Shown here in pieces: positions 33,301 to 43,733 of a stretch of 64,000 nucleotides of DNA (position 1 is its first letter; each line of letters begins with the position of its first letter). This DNA is from Branchiostoma floridae. Lineage: Eukaryota; Chordata; Leptocardii; Amphioxiformes; Branchiostomatidae. The stretch covers positions 8,581,158-8,645,157 of the forward strand of contig NC_049997.1 of NCBI RefSeq assembly GCF_000003815.2, given 5' to 3'. Position numbers and translations under genes: made by a program. Under the pieces are notes generated by a model. The model ran no database searches and was not told where the DNA came from. It was given only the letters and a program-made list of their open reading frames with translations.

Positions 33301-35107
33301 TTCATTACGATGACTTCATCCCTATCTTTGAGAAACAGTATCCAGACTTCCCATGGAAGGGTGTAGAGGTAAAAGATGTCTTCTTTTTTTTCATTTTTAC
33401 TTTCAAAAAATTTCTGTCCTATAGTTATTTTTCTTTTCTGTTATTAATAATATTTTTTTTTTATAATTTTCTGTATAGTAAGAAGATTAATTAACTGTAT
33501 GCTTCATGATTGCACAGTGATTGTTAAGTTTCAATTCTAAATGATTATGACTGACATCTAATGAGGAAAAAGTGCCCTATACAGACAATATGATTTTGTT
33601 ATATTTTCTCAAGAAATTTAAAAAGATAGTGCAACATCATCTTGGTACAAATCCTGATTTCATCTGCCATTGGTGATTCACTGCAAACCATGCATGGAGG
33701 CCTGGCAAATCTCTGTCTCATCTCAGCCAAGCAACACAGTGATTTGCATCATTCACAGGGATGGCAGGCCTGGCGCACCCAGTCTGATATCAGTCAAAAA
33801 GTTGTAAGGTGGTATAACCCCAACAGTGCACTATAACCCCGTATGTCAACTACCTAATTACATCAAGAAATATACAAAGTCTCTAACTATTTCATGGAGA
33901 TATGAAACCTTTCATGTAACTTTTCATAATTTATTTGTTTCTGTTGCCTGTAGTTGTCCATTTTCAGTGCCTTTCGAGAGCTGTTTGAGTCAGCTGTCAG
34001 CAGAGAGGCGCCGTATGGGATTGGACACTACCCCATGGCCAGGTCCCTCTATGCCATCGACCTTATGCTGAAATGGGACAAAAATGAACAAGGTAAATGA
34101 GAAAAAGGACTGGAGGGAGTGGTTACACATAGTGTGTACTCAGCACAGTAAAGGTAGTAAACTAAGGTAATGGTCATCCTGATGGACAAATCACTCTGAA
34201 GGAGGCCTGGCAAGCCTCCATTTCAAATCAGCCATACATTATTTCAAACAGTTGCCACAATTTTGCCAAGCTTTTACCACCTAAATGATCACCAAAAGAC
34301 TACATTTCTATTAAAAGCACAAAATCCCACCATCATACAGAATGTGTGACAGTTCATTAACCACTGCCTTCAAAGAAGAAGTCAAACCCGACAATAGTAT
34401 CCATAGTATCATGTAGTTGATTAGACACTAGTTTTATGTACTTACCTCTCTTAGTTCTTGAGACTGTGTATGCAATTAGCCCTCGGGCATGATTTTGCAA
34501 ATAAACAACTATGATGATGATTTACATCATTCCCCGGACAGGAGACCTGACATATCCCGTCTTGAAATCACCCAGCAAAAGAGTTTGTCACCCCATAAGT
34601 GGTGGTATAACCCTGTCGTGTGTAAGCACTTGAACCGATTATGATGATGATGATGAAGAAAGGTAGTCCTGTAACCTTTTTGAGGCTGTCGGGGCAGTGA
34701 GTTGTTGTCCACTGTGTCTAGGACACCGTATTGGAAGGCGAAGCCTATCCCTTTCCTCCTATTGCCTTTTACCTCTACACCAAAGTCTTGGAGAGAACTG
34801 ACAGAGAGGAGCAAGGGAACAGTCAGGTACTCATTTCAACATCTAGCTGTGACATGACTGCACAGTCTTATATCCACTAGTCTAGCCACTTGGCCCGTTG
34901 AGACTACATAGAAAAAAACAGATGACATTGTCATGACTTTTTTTTTCAATTTCAGGAGAGAAGATTATGCAGCCAGTGTTGCTGGAAGTCAACTTCTGCC
35001 CAGACTGTGATCGTGCCTGCAAGTATCATCCCAACTTCTTCAATGACATCTTCTCGGCGCTGTTCTTGAACGACTTTGCTGATAGACCTGTTGCAGTTAT
35101 CTCATAG
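24359..35107 (+). CDS. TTLL12: Tubulin-tyrosine-ligase-like protein 12
   Basis: Fourteen exons: 24359-24508, 25338-25501, 25988-26149, 26515-26551, 26741-26900, 27770-27906, 28372-28571, 29186-29401, 30992-31103, 32302-32453, 33021-33105, 33300-33368, 33954-34092, 34956-35107. All phases close and the product is 644 residues, the length I recall for human TTLL12. Diagnostic parts: SGVPEVYW (about 33-40), an acidic run after [11 protein letters not shown] (about 60-75), [38 protein letters not shown], the TTL-type KPWNLARGL (about 417) and [10 protein letters not shown] (about 603). The N-terminal half is the SET-like region and the C-terminal half the TTL fold. TTLL12 is cytoplasmic/nuclear and is thought to lack ordinary ligase activity. 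The start codon lies in AACATGGCGGAC. Confidence 0.96.
25615..25632 (+). repeat. Terminal-repeat motif of a short element (solo copy)
   Basis: CCAAGCAGAGGTTAAG matches the ends of the inverted-repeat element at 59114-59258 and a solo end at 57243-57257. It lies in TTLL12 intron 2. Confidence 0.4.
26295..26465 (+). repeat. Polypyrimidine/(CT)n low-complexity tract
   Basis: A nearly pure C/T run with CTCTCTCTCTCT stretches, about 50 bp upstream of TTLL12 exon 4 (a tiny 37 bp exon). It may extend the pyrimidine tract of that acceptor but is probably simple repeat. Confidence 0.8.
27092..27185. mobile_element. Palindromic hairpin element, copy 1
   Basis: The left arm TACCATCCGTATTCTACCAG, then GGCTCC, pairs with the right arm GGAGCCCCGGTAGAATACGG, then ATGGTA, around a loop of about 30 bp (CCCTAAAGGGGTAGC). 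The whole stretch can fold into one long hairpin, as expected of a foldback/MITE-type element. Confidence 0.65.
27249..27342. mobile_element. Palindromic hairpin element, copy 2
   Basis: Near-identical to the copy 157 bp upstream (one visible difference: ATACAGATGG for ATACGGATGG). Because the flanking tandem units are shared, this copy most likely arose by array expansion after a single insertion rather than by a second insertion. Confidence 0.65.
30025..30080 (+). pseudogene. Partial duplicate of TTLL12 exon 8 end with its donor
   Basis: The stretch reads [15 protein letters not shown] followed by a GTATTC donor, against [15 protein letters not shown] plus GTATGG in the true exon. Upstream of it the frame contains a TAA, and no acceptor in the right phase is evident. 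It looks like a decayed tandem copy of the exon's 3' end in intron 8. Use as an alternative exon cannot be excluded without transcripts. Confidence 0.6.
30519..30712. mobile_element. Inverted-repeat element (MITE-like) in TTLL12 intron 8
   Basis: The left end GCTGCTAAACTGGGCTGATG, then TTTCCAATT, is mirrored by the right end, complement GCTCTGCTAAATTGGGCTGA, then GGTTTCCACTAATT. The core is about 130 bp and non-coding. Confidence 0.55.
31118..31435. mobile_element. Inverted-repeat element with GGGCAAGTG motifs
   Basis: Several GGGCAAGTG/CACTTGTCC blocks occur on both strands. The ends AACAGGGATAAACAAGT and (complement) AGCAGGGTTGAACAAGTTTT form imperfect terminal repeats. No coding capacity. 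It lies in TTLL12 intron 9, starting directly behind exon 9. Confidence 0.5.
31745..31940 (+). mobile_element. SINE body fragment
   Basis: Contains GGTGTAAAAATGGGAACCTG, GAGAGGTAAAAAGAGGG and CTACGGCCTCAAAAAGGC, resembling the body of the SINE-like family seen at 8890-9283. Truncated at its 5' end. Confidence 0.4.
34328..34505 (+). mobile_element. Truncated retroelement 3' end with GGGCA tail motif
   Basis: Same order of blocks as at 2889-3100: AGAAGTCAAACCCGACAA early and GCAATTAGCCCTCGGGCATG, then ATTTTGCAAATAAA, at the end. Lies in the last intron of TTLL12. Confidence 0.5.
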
Positions 35108-36994
35108 TGCATAATTATGCATTGTTCACTTAAATACAATATACATGTACTATGTACATTGTACATGAAGATATTCTGAAAAGGATATTTGTGTGCTTAG
35201 AATACCTGAGTTTCAGAGAGCCTTTAAGTGCTAAAGTGGAAATGAAGGATTGATTCAGTTTAGCTATTCTTCCACTTCCATCATAGCAGAGAAGACAGAT
35301 GCTATGTACAGTATTTACAGGTTCATTATATGGAACTATACAGCTCTCTTTAACAAGCACACTGAACGTCCCATCATAAGGACTGTGACCCTTTCATGTC
35401 AGGTGAGAGTTACAGCCACAACTCAAACTTAAGGCTTCTAGTTCCATGCGGAGGCAGGGCTACTTAAACCACTGGACTACATATGTGACCTACTACATAA
35501 TTAAGCAATGTCTTGACGTTTAATTTTTTTTTTTAAGAAGCAACTCACTAAGTTTCATTTTGTCTTAGTTTGTTTCACATTTTATTATAGGGACAGCTTA
35601 CGAATCTACTCCCAAGTTTTATTGGGAATTAAAGAAAGATATATGGAGCTAAATTGAGCAGCATTTCTTTTTTTTCTGGATGGTTCTTTTTTTTTAATTT
35701 AAAAGCAGCGCATCCCAGTACACTAGTGTCAGAATATCTTTCATGACATGATCAACCAAAACACTTATCTGATTTCATATAAATCTTAGTCTCAAGTAGC
35801 TCTCTAGCCTTGTTTGGTTTGACGGTTAGTAAACAAAGAAAAGGAATAGATACACTTACATTACTGAGCTCCCTACACCTCTCAAAAACGTCTTGACCTA
35901 CAGAAAATAAATTTTCCCACCGGGCATCAAAATGAAGGGTTCTACACGGCTATTTTCCCACTTGTAGTGGCTTAAGGTAACTCTTGTTACAACGGATATA
36001 ACTGTTAGTTTTGCAAAGCCGGATATTTAAAGGGACAATCTGCGCACGGTTTTAAAAGCGTACAAAGGACCAAATGGTTCGCAAAATGTACTCATACATG
36101 AACTTCCCCAAAGTAGTGCGTACATCTGCTTAGAGATGGGGTATCATCTGGTCACTGACCGGTCCCTGCCGGTTGAGAGGCATCGGCAGCTGTGACCTGG
36201 TGTAACATCACCGAGCGCTGGCCGGGGTTAGAATACCACCAGGCGCATGCGCCGTACGGCTATAGATGCGCCTCCACCCATTCCTTAGCGTGGTCACCAA
36301 GAGTTGGGAAACCCACAACATCTGGTAAGTTATGCGTGTTGTTAACTTCGTAATGTTGAAATGGGTGTTAGATATCCATGATAACGACTTTTCATGGCAT
36401 CTACTAGCTGTGGTATCGTCTGCAAGTCGACTAATTGAACAATATGCGCACTCCTGATGTTCAATGTACAGCATTCCAGGCTACACTCTAGCCGCATAAC
36501 ACCATCTGCGTTTGTTTTTGATGTTCCCTGCGTTTGGAATTTTGCACGTTAACGGAAAATCAGTAAATCTTTCTTAAGTTTACCTATATACTTTGAGTAG
36601 TTTTAGTTGTTGGCTATTGTACAACGATTGTTCCACACCGACTTTCCCTGACAGAGAAATTGACGTGTTGGAGTCGTTAATATGTTAGAAAATTATCGGT
36701 AATGTGGCGTTATACATGCTATTTTCCAGAATTGTAGAATTACGTTTGGCACGTATACATTTGTAAAGACATTATCTCCGGAAAAAGATATACATAGCGT
36801 TCTGTACACGCCCCCTTCACCGCTTGTGTCTCACCACTTGCTATTTTTTCACTGAGCAGATTGTTTTTCTAATGGTTGATTTGGGTCAGGATGCGTTATA
36901 TGACCCTGTGTACCACTGATCCAAACATTCCTATAATAGTCCCCGTGACAGTGATCCTTTGGTTCATGCCTCATATATCTGCCATGCGTCTGAG
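35108..36994. other. Intergenic: TTLL12 3' flank and candidate promoter/5' exon of MS4A-like gene A
   Basis: No protein-coding exon is visible. At 36243-36252 there is a perfect NRF1-type palindrome GCGCATGCGC. About 72 bp further on, 36325 begins a strong donor (CATCTG|GTAAGT). Together these could mark a promoter and a non-coding first exon (roughly 36255-36324) for gene A, whose coding exon has a clear acceptor just before its ATG. This link is inference. Confidence 0.4.
36243..36252. promoter_or_regulatory. NRF1-type palindromic site
   Basis: GCGCATGCGC exactly matches the core NRF1 binding palindrome, common in CpG-type promoters. It lies upstream of a GTAAGT donor at 36325. Confidence 0.5.
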
Positions 36995-37258
36995 TTAAGG
37001 TACACTCATCGCACTTGTGTCAAGCTTACGTCACTGCGGGGTTCGTTCACTGCGCCACTGCTTTGTTATTTTCTCCGATTTTTTTTTATAATTCAGATAT
37101 TGCGTAAAACGTAAAAGTATGACTAAGAAGACGACAAAATACAAAAAGAAGGAAAAGAAGGAAAATTCATTCTATATCTATAAAATTCGTTGAGTATCTT
37201 TCGAACCAACCCCGCAGTGACGCAAGCTTGACACAAGTGCAGTGGGAGCGCACCTTAA
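36995..37258. mobile_element. MITE with about 50 bp terminal inverted repeats, copy 1
   Basis: Left end AAGGTACACTCATCGCACTT, then GTGTCAAGCTTACGTCACTG. The complement of the right end reads AAGGTGCGCTCCCACTGCAC, then TTGTGTCAAGCTTGCGTCAC. TTAA flanks both ends, compatible with a TTAA target-site preference. Internal sequence is AT-rich and non-coding. Confidence 0.7.
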
Positions 37259-37635
37259 CAGAGTATCGATATCCGCAAATAACTAAAAATGATTTTAAAC
37301 CATTTCGGCTCATATGAACTCAACAAACAGATGTGTCTTTATTCAACTGGTTTCGACAGAGATGACAGAATTATAGTACTATTAGTAGAAGGTATGTACA
37401 ATATTTATAGAATTATTGTACAGGGAAAATTTCCCTAGCTCTTTTTGTGACGGAACAATGGACAATGGCGTTCTGCCCTAATTATAATAGAACTGCAAGC
37501 AGTGCGCATGTCGGAATTCTAACTCACGACTTTTTTAGTCATGAAGTAGGGTCATATGTCACTAAATACTAGACTACGAATGTTACGCAAAGACTCAATA
37601 CATGTTTCAACACGTAAAAGAGTTTCGTTTAGTTG

Positions 37636-37858
37636 CACTTTCGCTGCACTTGCGTCACTGATGGGCTCGAAAGATACTCAACGAATTTCAGACATTAAGG
37701 ACGAATTTTCTTACTTTTTTTGTCGTCTTCTAAGTTATACTTTTACGTATTACGTAATATCTAAATTATAAAAGTCGTAGAAAATGACGAAACAGTGACG
37801 CAGTGAACGAACCCCAAAGTGACGCAAGCTTGACGCAAGTGTGGTGAGATTGCACCTT
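37636..37858. mobile_element. MITE copy 2, opposite orientation
   Basis: Shares the terminal AAGTGACGCAAGCTTGACGC block and the GAAAGATACTCAACGAATTT subterminal block with the element at 36995-37258, in inverse order. The left terminus is truncated or diverged. Confidence 0.6.
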
Positions 37859-38114
37859 TATATTGTCCGTTTCCTGATGTTTCTGGTACGACGGTGGTCT
37901 TCAAGCCTTCTCGGTATCGGGAAGAAAAGGGATCACATTGTAAAAATATTTTCTAAAACGTTTTATCTCTACGCTATTATGTATAACCTCGAGGATGCTC
38001 CCTAACAGAAATATAAACAAAGTAACTCAATACGGTAATACTAGAAGCATCTGTCTGGCGATAAGAGAATGTACGCCACAACTGACACGCAAAATGACCT
38101 GACCCGTTTGTGAC

Positions 38115-38355
38115 AGTTACGGCCGCCTGGCGCGTTGGTACACCCGATCTCTCGATCTCGGAAGTTAAGCAACGCGCGGTCCGGACAGTACTTGGATGTA
38201 CATTGTAGCCTCACGAAGCTTTCCACGAAATTGTCTTCCGGGAGGACGTAAAACGGGGGTCCCGTGCTCGAGGAGGTGCCTCGACCACGTTAAACAGCCT
38301 CATTACCCACACATTGGGTACCTACTGGCTGCAAAATACACCCGATATTATTATT
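38115..38355 (+). mobile_element. 5S rRNA-derived SINE with Deu-like core
   Basis: The head reads GTTACGGCCGCC, then CCCGATCTC, GATCTCGGAAGTTAAGCAAC and AGTACTTGGATG, clearly 5S rRNA-like including the internal promoter region. It lacks the last third of 5S. A body follows with GGAGGACGTAAAACGGGGGT, CCCGTG and ACGTTAAAC, similar to the Deu core of 5S-headed SINEs. It ends in an ATT-rich tail. Not a functional 5S gene. Confidence 0.7.
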
Positions 38356-38796
38356 ATAGTAACCGAGCCCAACGTGAACAACAAACATGCAAGCCACAGT
38401 CAGTGGGTGACGGATTCTTTGGGGTGTTTAGGAGAATTCTTTGGGATATCAGGTTGGGACTTAGCTTAGATACTTTTCCATTCTGACAGTGAACAAAGAA
38501 TCATCATCATAGTTGGAAGATAAGAATTAGAAATAAAAGCTTGTGAACACATTCATTGCGTTCTTTGTCCCAGTTTTGCATAAGCCACAAAAAGTTCAAA
38601 CGTATGTTAGATTTAATGTAAAGCATGTTCCGTCTGCCATCATAGAGTTAGCCATATTGCGAAGTGCTCTCACCAAAATTTGGCTTACAATCCGGATACC
38701 ATGTATGTGTGGCAGATATCGCTCTTTGTCTCTAGTATTACGACTTAAAGAATGCAATCCATATCTTTGTTATTTACATCTGACACATTTCCATAT

Positions 38797-38876
38797 ATGC
38801 CAATAGCAGTTACTCAAGGAACTGGGATCATCCAAAATCATAGCATGCTGCTTGAGTAACTGCGATTTGGCATTAT
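38797..38876. mobile_element. Palindromic short element, copy 1
   Basis: Left ATAGCAGTTACTCAAGGAACTG and right, on the complement, ATCGCAGTTACTCAAGCAGC are inverted copies, so the element folds on itself. A sister copy lies at 40450-40545 inside gene A. Confidence 0.6.
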
Positions 38877-38951
38877 AAACAAACAATCAAAGGGCGGTCG
38901 ATACATTGTTCTCAATCATGACACCTTCCCCGTTTGTCTCCAGACGTTAGG

Positions 38952-41900
38952 ATGTGCAGAACCACAGGTTACAGCGTGAAGGGGGCGTACTTCTTGGGAG
39001 TCGCCCTGCTGTTTCTGGGAATCTTTAGCATCCTGCTGGGTGTGATCGGGCTGGGCGCGTGTCATGGCTACTGTGTACCTCTGGTGGCGCACGTGGGCGC
39101 GCCTATATGGAGCGGAATTGTGGTAAGTATACAATATAGAGAAGAACTATTATTGCACAACGATTGTACACGGTACAATGTATGGCAGCAACTATTACAC
39201 AAAGTCCAATTATTACACAATGGCAAAGTCTGGGCCAACTATTATACAAAGTAAAATCTTCAGTATCCTGCTGGGAGTAATCGGGCTGGGCGCTTGTCAT
39301 GGCTACTGTGTACCTCTGGTGGCGCACGTGGGAGCACCTATATGGAGCGGGATCGTGGTAAGTATACATTATAGAGAAGAACTTTTATTGCACGACGATT
39401 GTACACGGTACAATGTATGGCAGCAACTATTACACAAAGTCCAATTATTACACAAAGGCCAACTATTATACAAAGTAAAATCTTCAGTATCCTGCTGGGA
39501 GTAATCGGGCTGGGCGCGTGTCATGGCTACTGTGTTCCGCTGGTGGCGCACGTGGGCGCGCCTATATGGAGCGGGATCGTGGTACGTACAAGCATTTTCG
39601 GTCGACATTTGATACATAGTATATGCGATGTAGACGTACGACATTGTACAAATATATTACATCATCACACACTACTATGGCCTCGTCCTCCAGAAGTTCG
39701 TATGCCTAAAAAAATAATACCTCGAGCTCGTCTACGTTATTGACATATGTTGGCTCCTAAATGCCTGGTTTTGCGAGGCTTGCATTATTCCATTCGATTA
39801 ACACACTTCTCGTCATGTTAAGAGCAACTGTCTTTTTAAGAAGTGGTGGCGTTTTTCATTTGTATGTCAAGCTCGATGTTTTGCTTCCGTGCAACGATAC
39901 TGTAATAACAAGGCTAGTATGTGGATCATTCGGTCCGCTGTCTGCGGTTACTACTGACGGTTCAGCTGGTGTCAGGGGGTCAGCTGTTAAAGGAAGCTTT
40001 GTTTGTGGTCAATAAAAATATATACTTATTGTCATCGTTTGTATCATTTACAAATTATCAATCAGACAACTTCAAGAGTATCACTGCCTAACCTTTTAAC
40101 TCAATAGAACCACTGGTACGTTTCACGTGTACTACATTATCTCATATCTAGGTTACTAGTCTAACTAAATATCTCCATAGTCGACACGCCAGCAGCAAAC
40201 CTCTTTAGTTGATGTATATACCTTTTTTTTGCCTAACGGCATGTAGATATGCACTGACATTGATGCAACGTTTTGTGTTCCAGGTCTTGTTAGCTGGTAT
40301 ATTCGCCATCAGAAGTGCTTACAACCCAGGCGATGGTTGTCTGGTACGTACGACAGCGACATCTAGCGAAATATGTAGATACTCCAAACGTGATTTGTTT
40401 ATACATTGTTTACGTTCTACTTGTTGGTGTCGGTAAAGATGTGTAAATTGATAAATAGCAGTTACTCAAGCAACTGGATATGGTTTTGGAAAATCGTTTC
40501 GAAAATCATATTCAGTTGCTCGAGTACCTGCTATTTGCCATATCTGTAATGTTACCTGCACGTCTAACCTTCATCAACGTACATACTTTTTTATTAGCTT
40601 GTTGTATTCTTCTTGTTTGCTGTATTGTTTGCAGATGTATTTTCTTTTTTTATAGACCCATTCCACACATTACAGAAAATGTGGGTTCCTTCGTCTCTGA
40701 AAGTCCCAGAAAATGAAGTCAAACCCAATAAAAGCTCCGTACTATACTGTTTATCAATGATTGTCTTTTTATTGTCACTTGCAATTAGCCCGTGAGAAAG
40801 AATTTGCAATAAATTTTGCTTTGTATCGTTTTTTCTAAGGTTACGGCGTTCCTCGTCTTCGTGTTGTTCGCCTTCCTGGCGACGGTGACTACAGTCCTGG
40901 TGGCGCTGGTAGAGCTCGGCCAGGAGCACGACATCTACTACGAGGAAGCCTTCGAGACCCACACCAAGCTCATCCCGATCACAGGACCGGCCGTGGGCGG
41001 GGAGGCTGCGGCTGCTGAGGCGACCACCGGCGCCCCCACCACCACCGGCTTCCCCTTCACTCCCATACAGCTGGACGAGGAGGTCGCTGTCACCGTACAG
41101 GACGTGAGCCGAATAGTTTATTAAAGGTTGCCCTTACATCTGGTACTAATGCTTTGGGGTTGCGCCCATCTCCATTTCTGTAGCCCGTGGGCCACACAGT
41201 GTAAGTCACTATAGCCTTAGCAGGGGGCTAGTCGGCTGGTAGTGACGTGTGTTTAACTCCCATACTCTCCCTCAGAAAAAAACAGTGTTTACCGTTTTTA
41301 AAGTTTTTGGTATGACATGGCCGGGGATCGAATTCACGACCTACCGAATGCAAGGCGAGCACTCTACCCACTCGATCATTGCACCGGTAAATACCAAGTG
41401 ATAAAATACATTTCGTGTTTTGATAATAGCATAGTATGGTACAATGTATGGCAACACCTATTACACAAAGTACAAAATAGGTGTATAGAATAAGACTTAA
41501 CATACTTATTAACATAGGCTAAAAGGGCTAAAACAAGATATAATGTTACAATCGAGTTGGGCTAATACATAAGATGTTCCACAGTTTGTATACAAATCTA
41601 CAATACACAAAACCATGGCATCGGTTAGTTTGTTCATTTATACTTTCAATTGTTTTTCAACTGTTGCAGTTGTTTGCTGATGGGGAGGCTGCACCAGCTG
41701 CCACCACTACTGAGCTGCCCTTCACTCCTATTGACTTTGAAGAAGAGGTCAGTATTCTTAACTATACCTAGTACCTGTACCTGTCTTTGATAACCATTAT
41801 AACCACCTTTCAATGTCCATACTACAGTAACTCTGAATGTAAAAACAAATACAAATACTACTAAGAATGAATTTACAAAAAATCAGGAGTTTCAACTGAA

Positions 41901-43733
41901 ACTTTGACAAGGCGAAAAAATATCTTAATTGTTCTTTCCTTGTTCAAGATTGCCGTGACGGCGCCGCTGACGTTCGATGACGGTGGCAGACGTCGGCGTG
42001 AGGAGGACGCAGACTCTGCACCCGACACCTCCACAGACAGCTACAGGAGGGTAGTGTACAAGGACTGGCCGTACTATGTAAGTCCATTACCGAGCAAAGA
42101 GTGGGAAAATTTTTGACTAGTACTATACTAGTCTGGAAACAAGTGTAAAGGATCGTGCAATTTTGAAAGTCCTGACGGAGAGGAGCAAGGGGCCAGTCCC
42201 TGACCTAAGCATTTGGCAGTTAGTATAGGCTATGCTAGTCTCTGACGACAAGGCACGTGACGTTCATAACTGTGACGTGCGCAACTGGTCAAAAGTTGTT
42301 GGAAGTCGATATCGGCCACTATCCGCCAATTATCCTGAAGAAGAAAATGTGAAAAACCTTAAAATCCTTATCTATACACCTTTCTCACGCGGAGGCCATG
42401 ATAGATCGAAGAAGAGGTCAATGAGGCAAACAGACAAAACTTATTTCTAAAATCAGGTCCCATTTAGTTTTCCCCCAAACCACACAAATTTTCATGATAT
42501 AAGATGGAATAATAAATATTACAAGAAGTGTTATGCACCGAAAAATGTAGCAATTTAGAGTAGTGTAGACTGACCCCATAGTCCCCTAAGAGATGCAAAA
42601 TAAAAACATAATAATGCAAATTTTTAACGAATTTGCAGCCATTCACTTATTGGTCGATTTCCTAATTGGCAGGCTACCATTGGTCGAACTGCTAATTATG
42701 ATGGACAGCCTTTTGTTTACCACATTGAACTCGTTTTAGATCTATCATGGCCGCCGCGTGAGAAAGGTGTATTGTGCAATATAACAAACAACACAGATTG
42801 TTATCTTAAGATGTTGCTCATAAATTTTGATTGTTTATGTGCTGTTTTTATTGAACAGGACAACTACGTTGCGATAATCGTGCTGGTGCTTCTCAGCGCC
42901 ATTGTTGAGGTCATCCTCACCGCCATCCTCTCCTGCATCTCATGTGCCGCCGTCTGCTCCGGTTACCATGGACACGAGGTACGTCACAGATCATTTGCAT
43001 ATTCTGAAAAACACCGAAACATGATTTCACGATCTAAAGTTCGTCTTCCAATACGATGCAGTTTTTCCCTATTGTTTTGTACCTTGCGTAAATACTCATA
43101 TGTATCGGTGTGGATGGTTTTCTAAAATTATCAGTCGTTAATCCTTTAAAATGATGAGTATTGAGTTGATTGTAATTTTTTACTTTAAAAGATATTGGGA
43201 AAATATTACAGTTTGATTCTCCTTGTATTTTCCTTTCATTGTTTTATGGTGCATAGTAAAGTACCTAGCCTGTGTTGTCGTATCTGGTGTTTGCTCACAC
43301 TGGCGTTCGTTTCTAGCATATATAAGTAATGCTATATTTATTTTTACCAACCCAGGCACCGGCCATTGTTGTTTATGATGGGGTTAGCGCCAGGAAATTA
43401 GGAGGAGGTCAAAGGGCAGTACAGCAGCCAGACGGTACCATTGGGATCGAAGGTGGGTACGGATGAACAATCCGTTTGCCCATTATTTTTTTGATTTATA
43501 TATCAACAATTGTGTTTCATATGAATAGTATTTCAAAATGTTATTAAGTATTCGTATCGTTGACTTGAGCATTCAGTATTATTGGGTGCATTTTAAAAGT
43601 TTTCTTCGTCTTTTTCTATTTGACGTGAATTCAAGTATAATCTACGATCTACGTGACTTTTGCCAGACTACTCTCGTTGACTACCCTACTCATATTTCAT
43701 CTTATTTTAGATGTCAAGAAGGAAGAAGTATAG
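38952..43733 (+). CDS. MS4A/CD20-like four-transmembrane protein, gene A
   Basis: Exons 38952-39122, 40284-40343, 40840-41103, 41670-41747, 41949-42077, 42859-42978, 43356-43452, 43711-43733; all phases close; 313 residues from this ATG. TM1 about 12-36, TM2 about 50-68 with GAPIWSGIVVLLAGIFAI (the MS4A P-[FI]-W-[SG]-G signature), TM3 about 78-103, TM4 about 237-266. The TM3-TM4 loop of about 130 residues is long for the family, Thr/Pro/Glu-rich, with a GGRRRREED basic site. The C-terminus has APAIVVYDG. The acceptor before the ATG leaves an open phase-1 frame, so an upstream coding exon may exist. Likely a plasma-membrane protein; function unknown. Confidence 0.85.
39021..39599 (+). repeat. 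Tandem copies of gene A exon 1 end plus donor
   Basis: The last 102 coding bases of exon 1 with its GTAAGT donor and about 120 bp of intron are repeated at 39256 and 39480 (periods about 235 and 224 bp). Copies keep the reading frame of GVIGLGACHGYCVPLV and APIWSGIV, with donors GTAAGT and GTACGT, but have no matching-phase acceptor. They are probably non-coding fossils of exon duplication. Confidence 0.85.
40450..40545. mobile_element. Palindromic short element, copy 2
   Basis: Left AAATAGCAGTTACTCAAGCA, then ACTGGATATG, and right, complement, AAATAGCAGGTACTCGAGCA, then ACTGAATATG, form a near-perfect hairpin. Lies in gene A intron 2. Confidence 0.65.
40656..40812 (+). mobile_element. Truncated retroelement 3' end with GCCCG tail motif
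   Basis: Shares ACACATTACAGAAAATGTGG, GAAGTCAAACCCAATAAAAG and the end GCAATTAGCCCGTGAG, then TTTGCAATAAA, with the element at 2889-3100 (opposite strand). It ends about 28 bp before the acceptor of gene A exon 3. Confidence 0.5.
41226..41400 (-). mobile_element. tRNA-derived SINE-like element
   Basis: On the minus strand: ACCGGTGCAATGATCGAGTG, then GGTAGAGTGCTCGCC (A-box region) and GGTCGTGAATTCGATCC (B-box-like). A body with AACACTGTTTTTTTC and GACTAGCCCCCTGC follows. Sits in gene A intron 3. Confidence 0.6.

Noticed and set aside
38115-38200. Functional 5S rRNA gene.
   Set aside because: It lacks the 3' third of 5S rRNA, has internal changes, and continues into a SINE body.
39256-39599. 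Repeated exon 1 copies of gene A as alternative coding exons.
   Set aside because: Their upstream AGs give phase 2 while exon 1 leaves phase 0, and reading through from exon 1 meets stops. Treated as duplication remnants.
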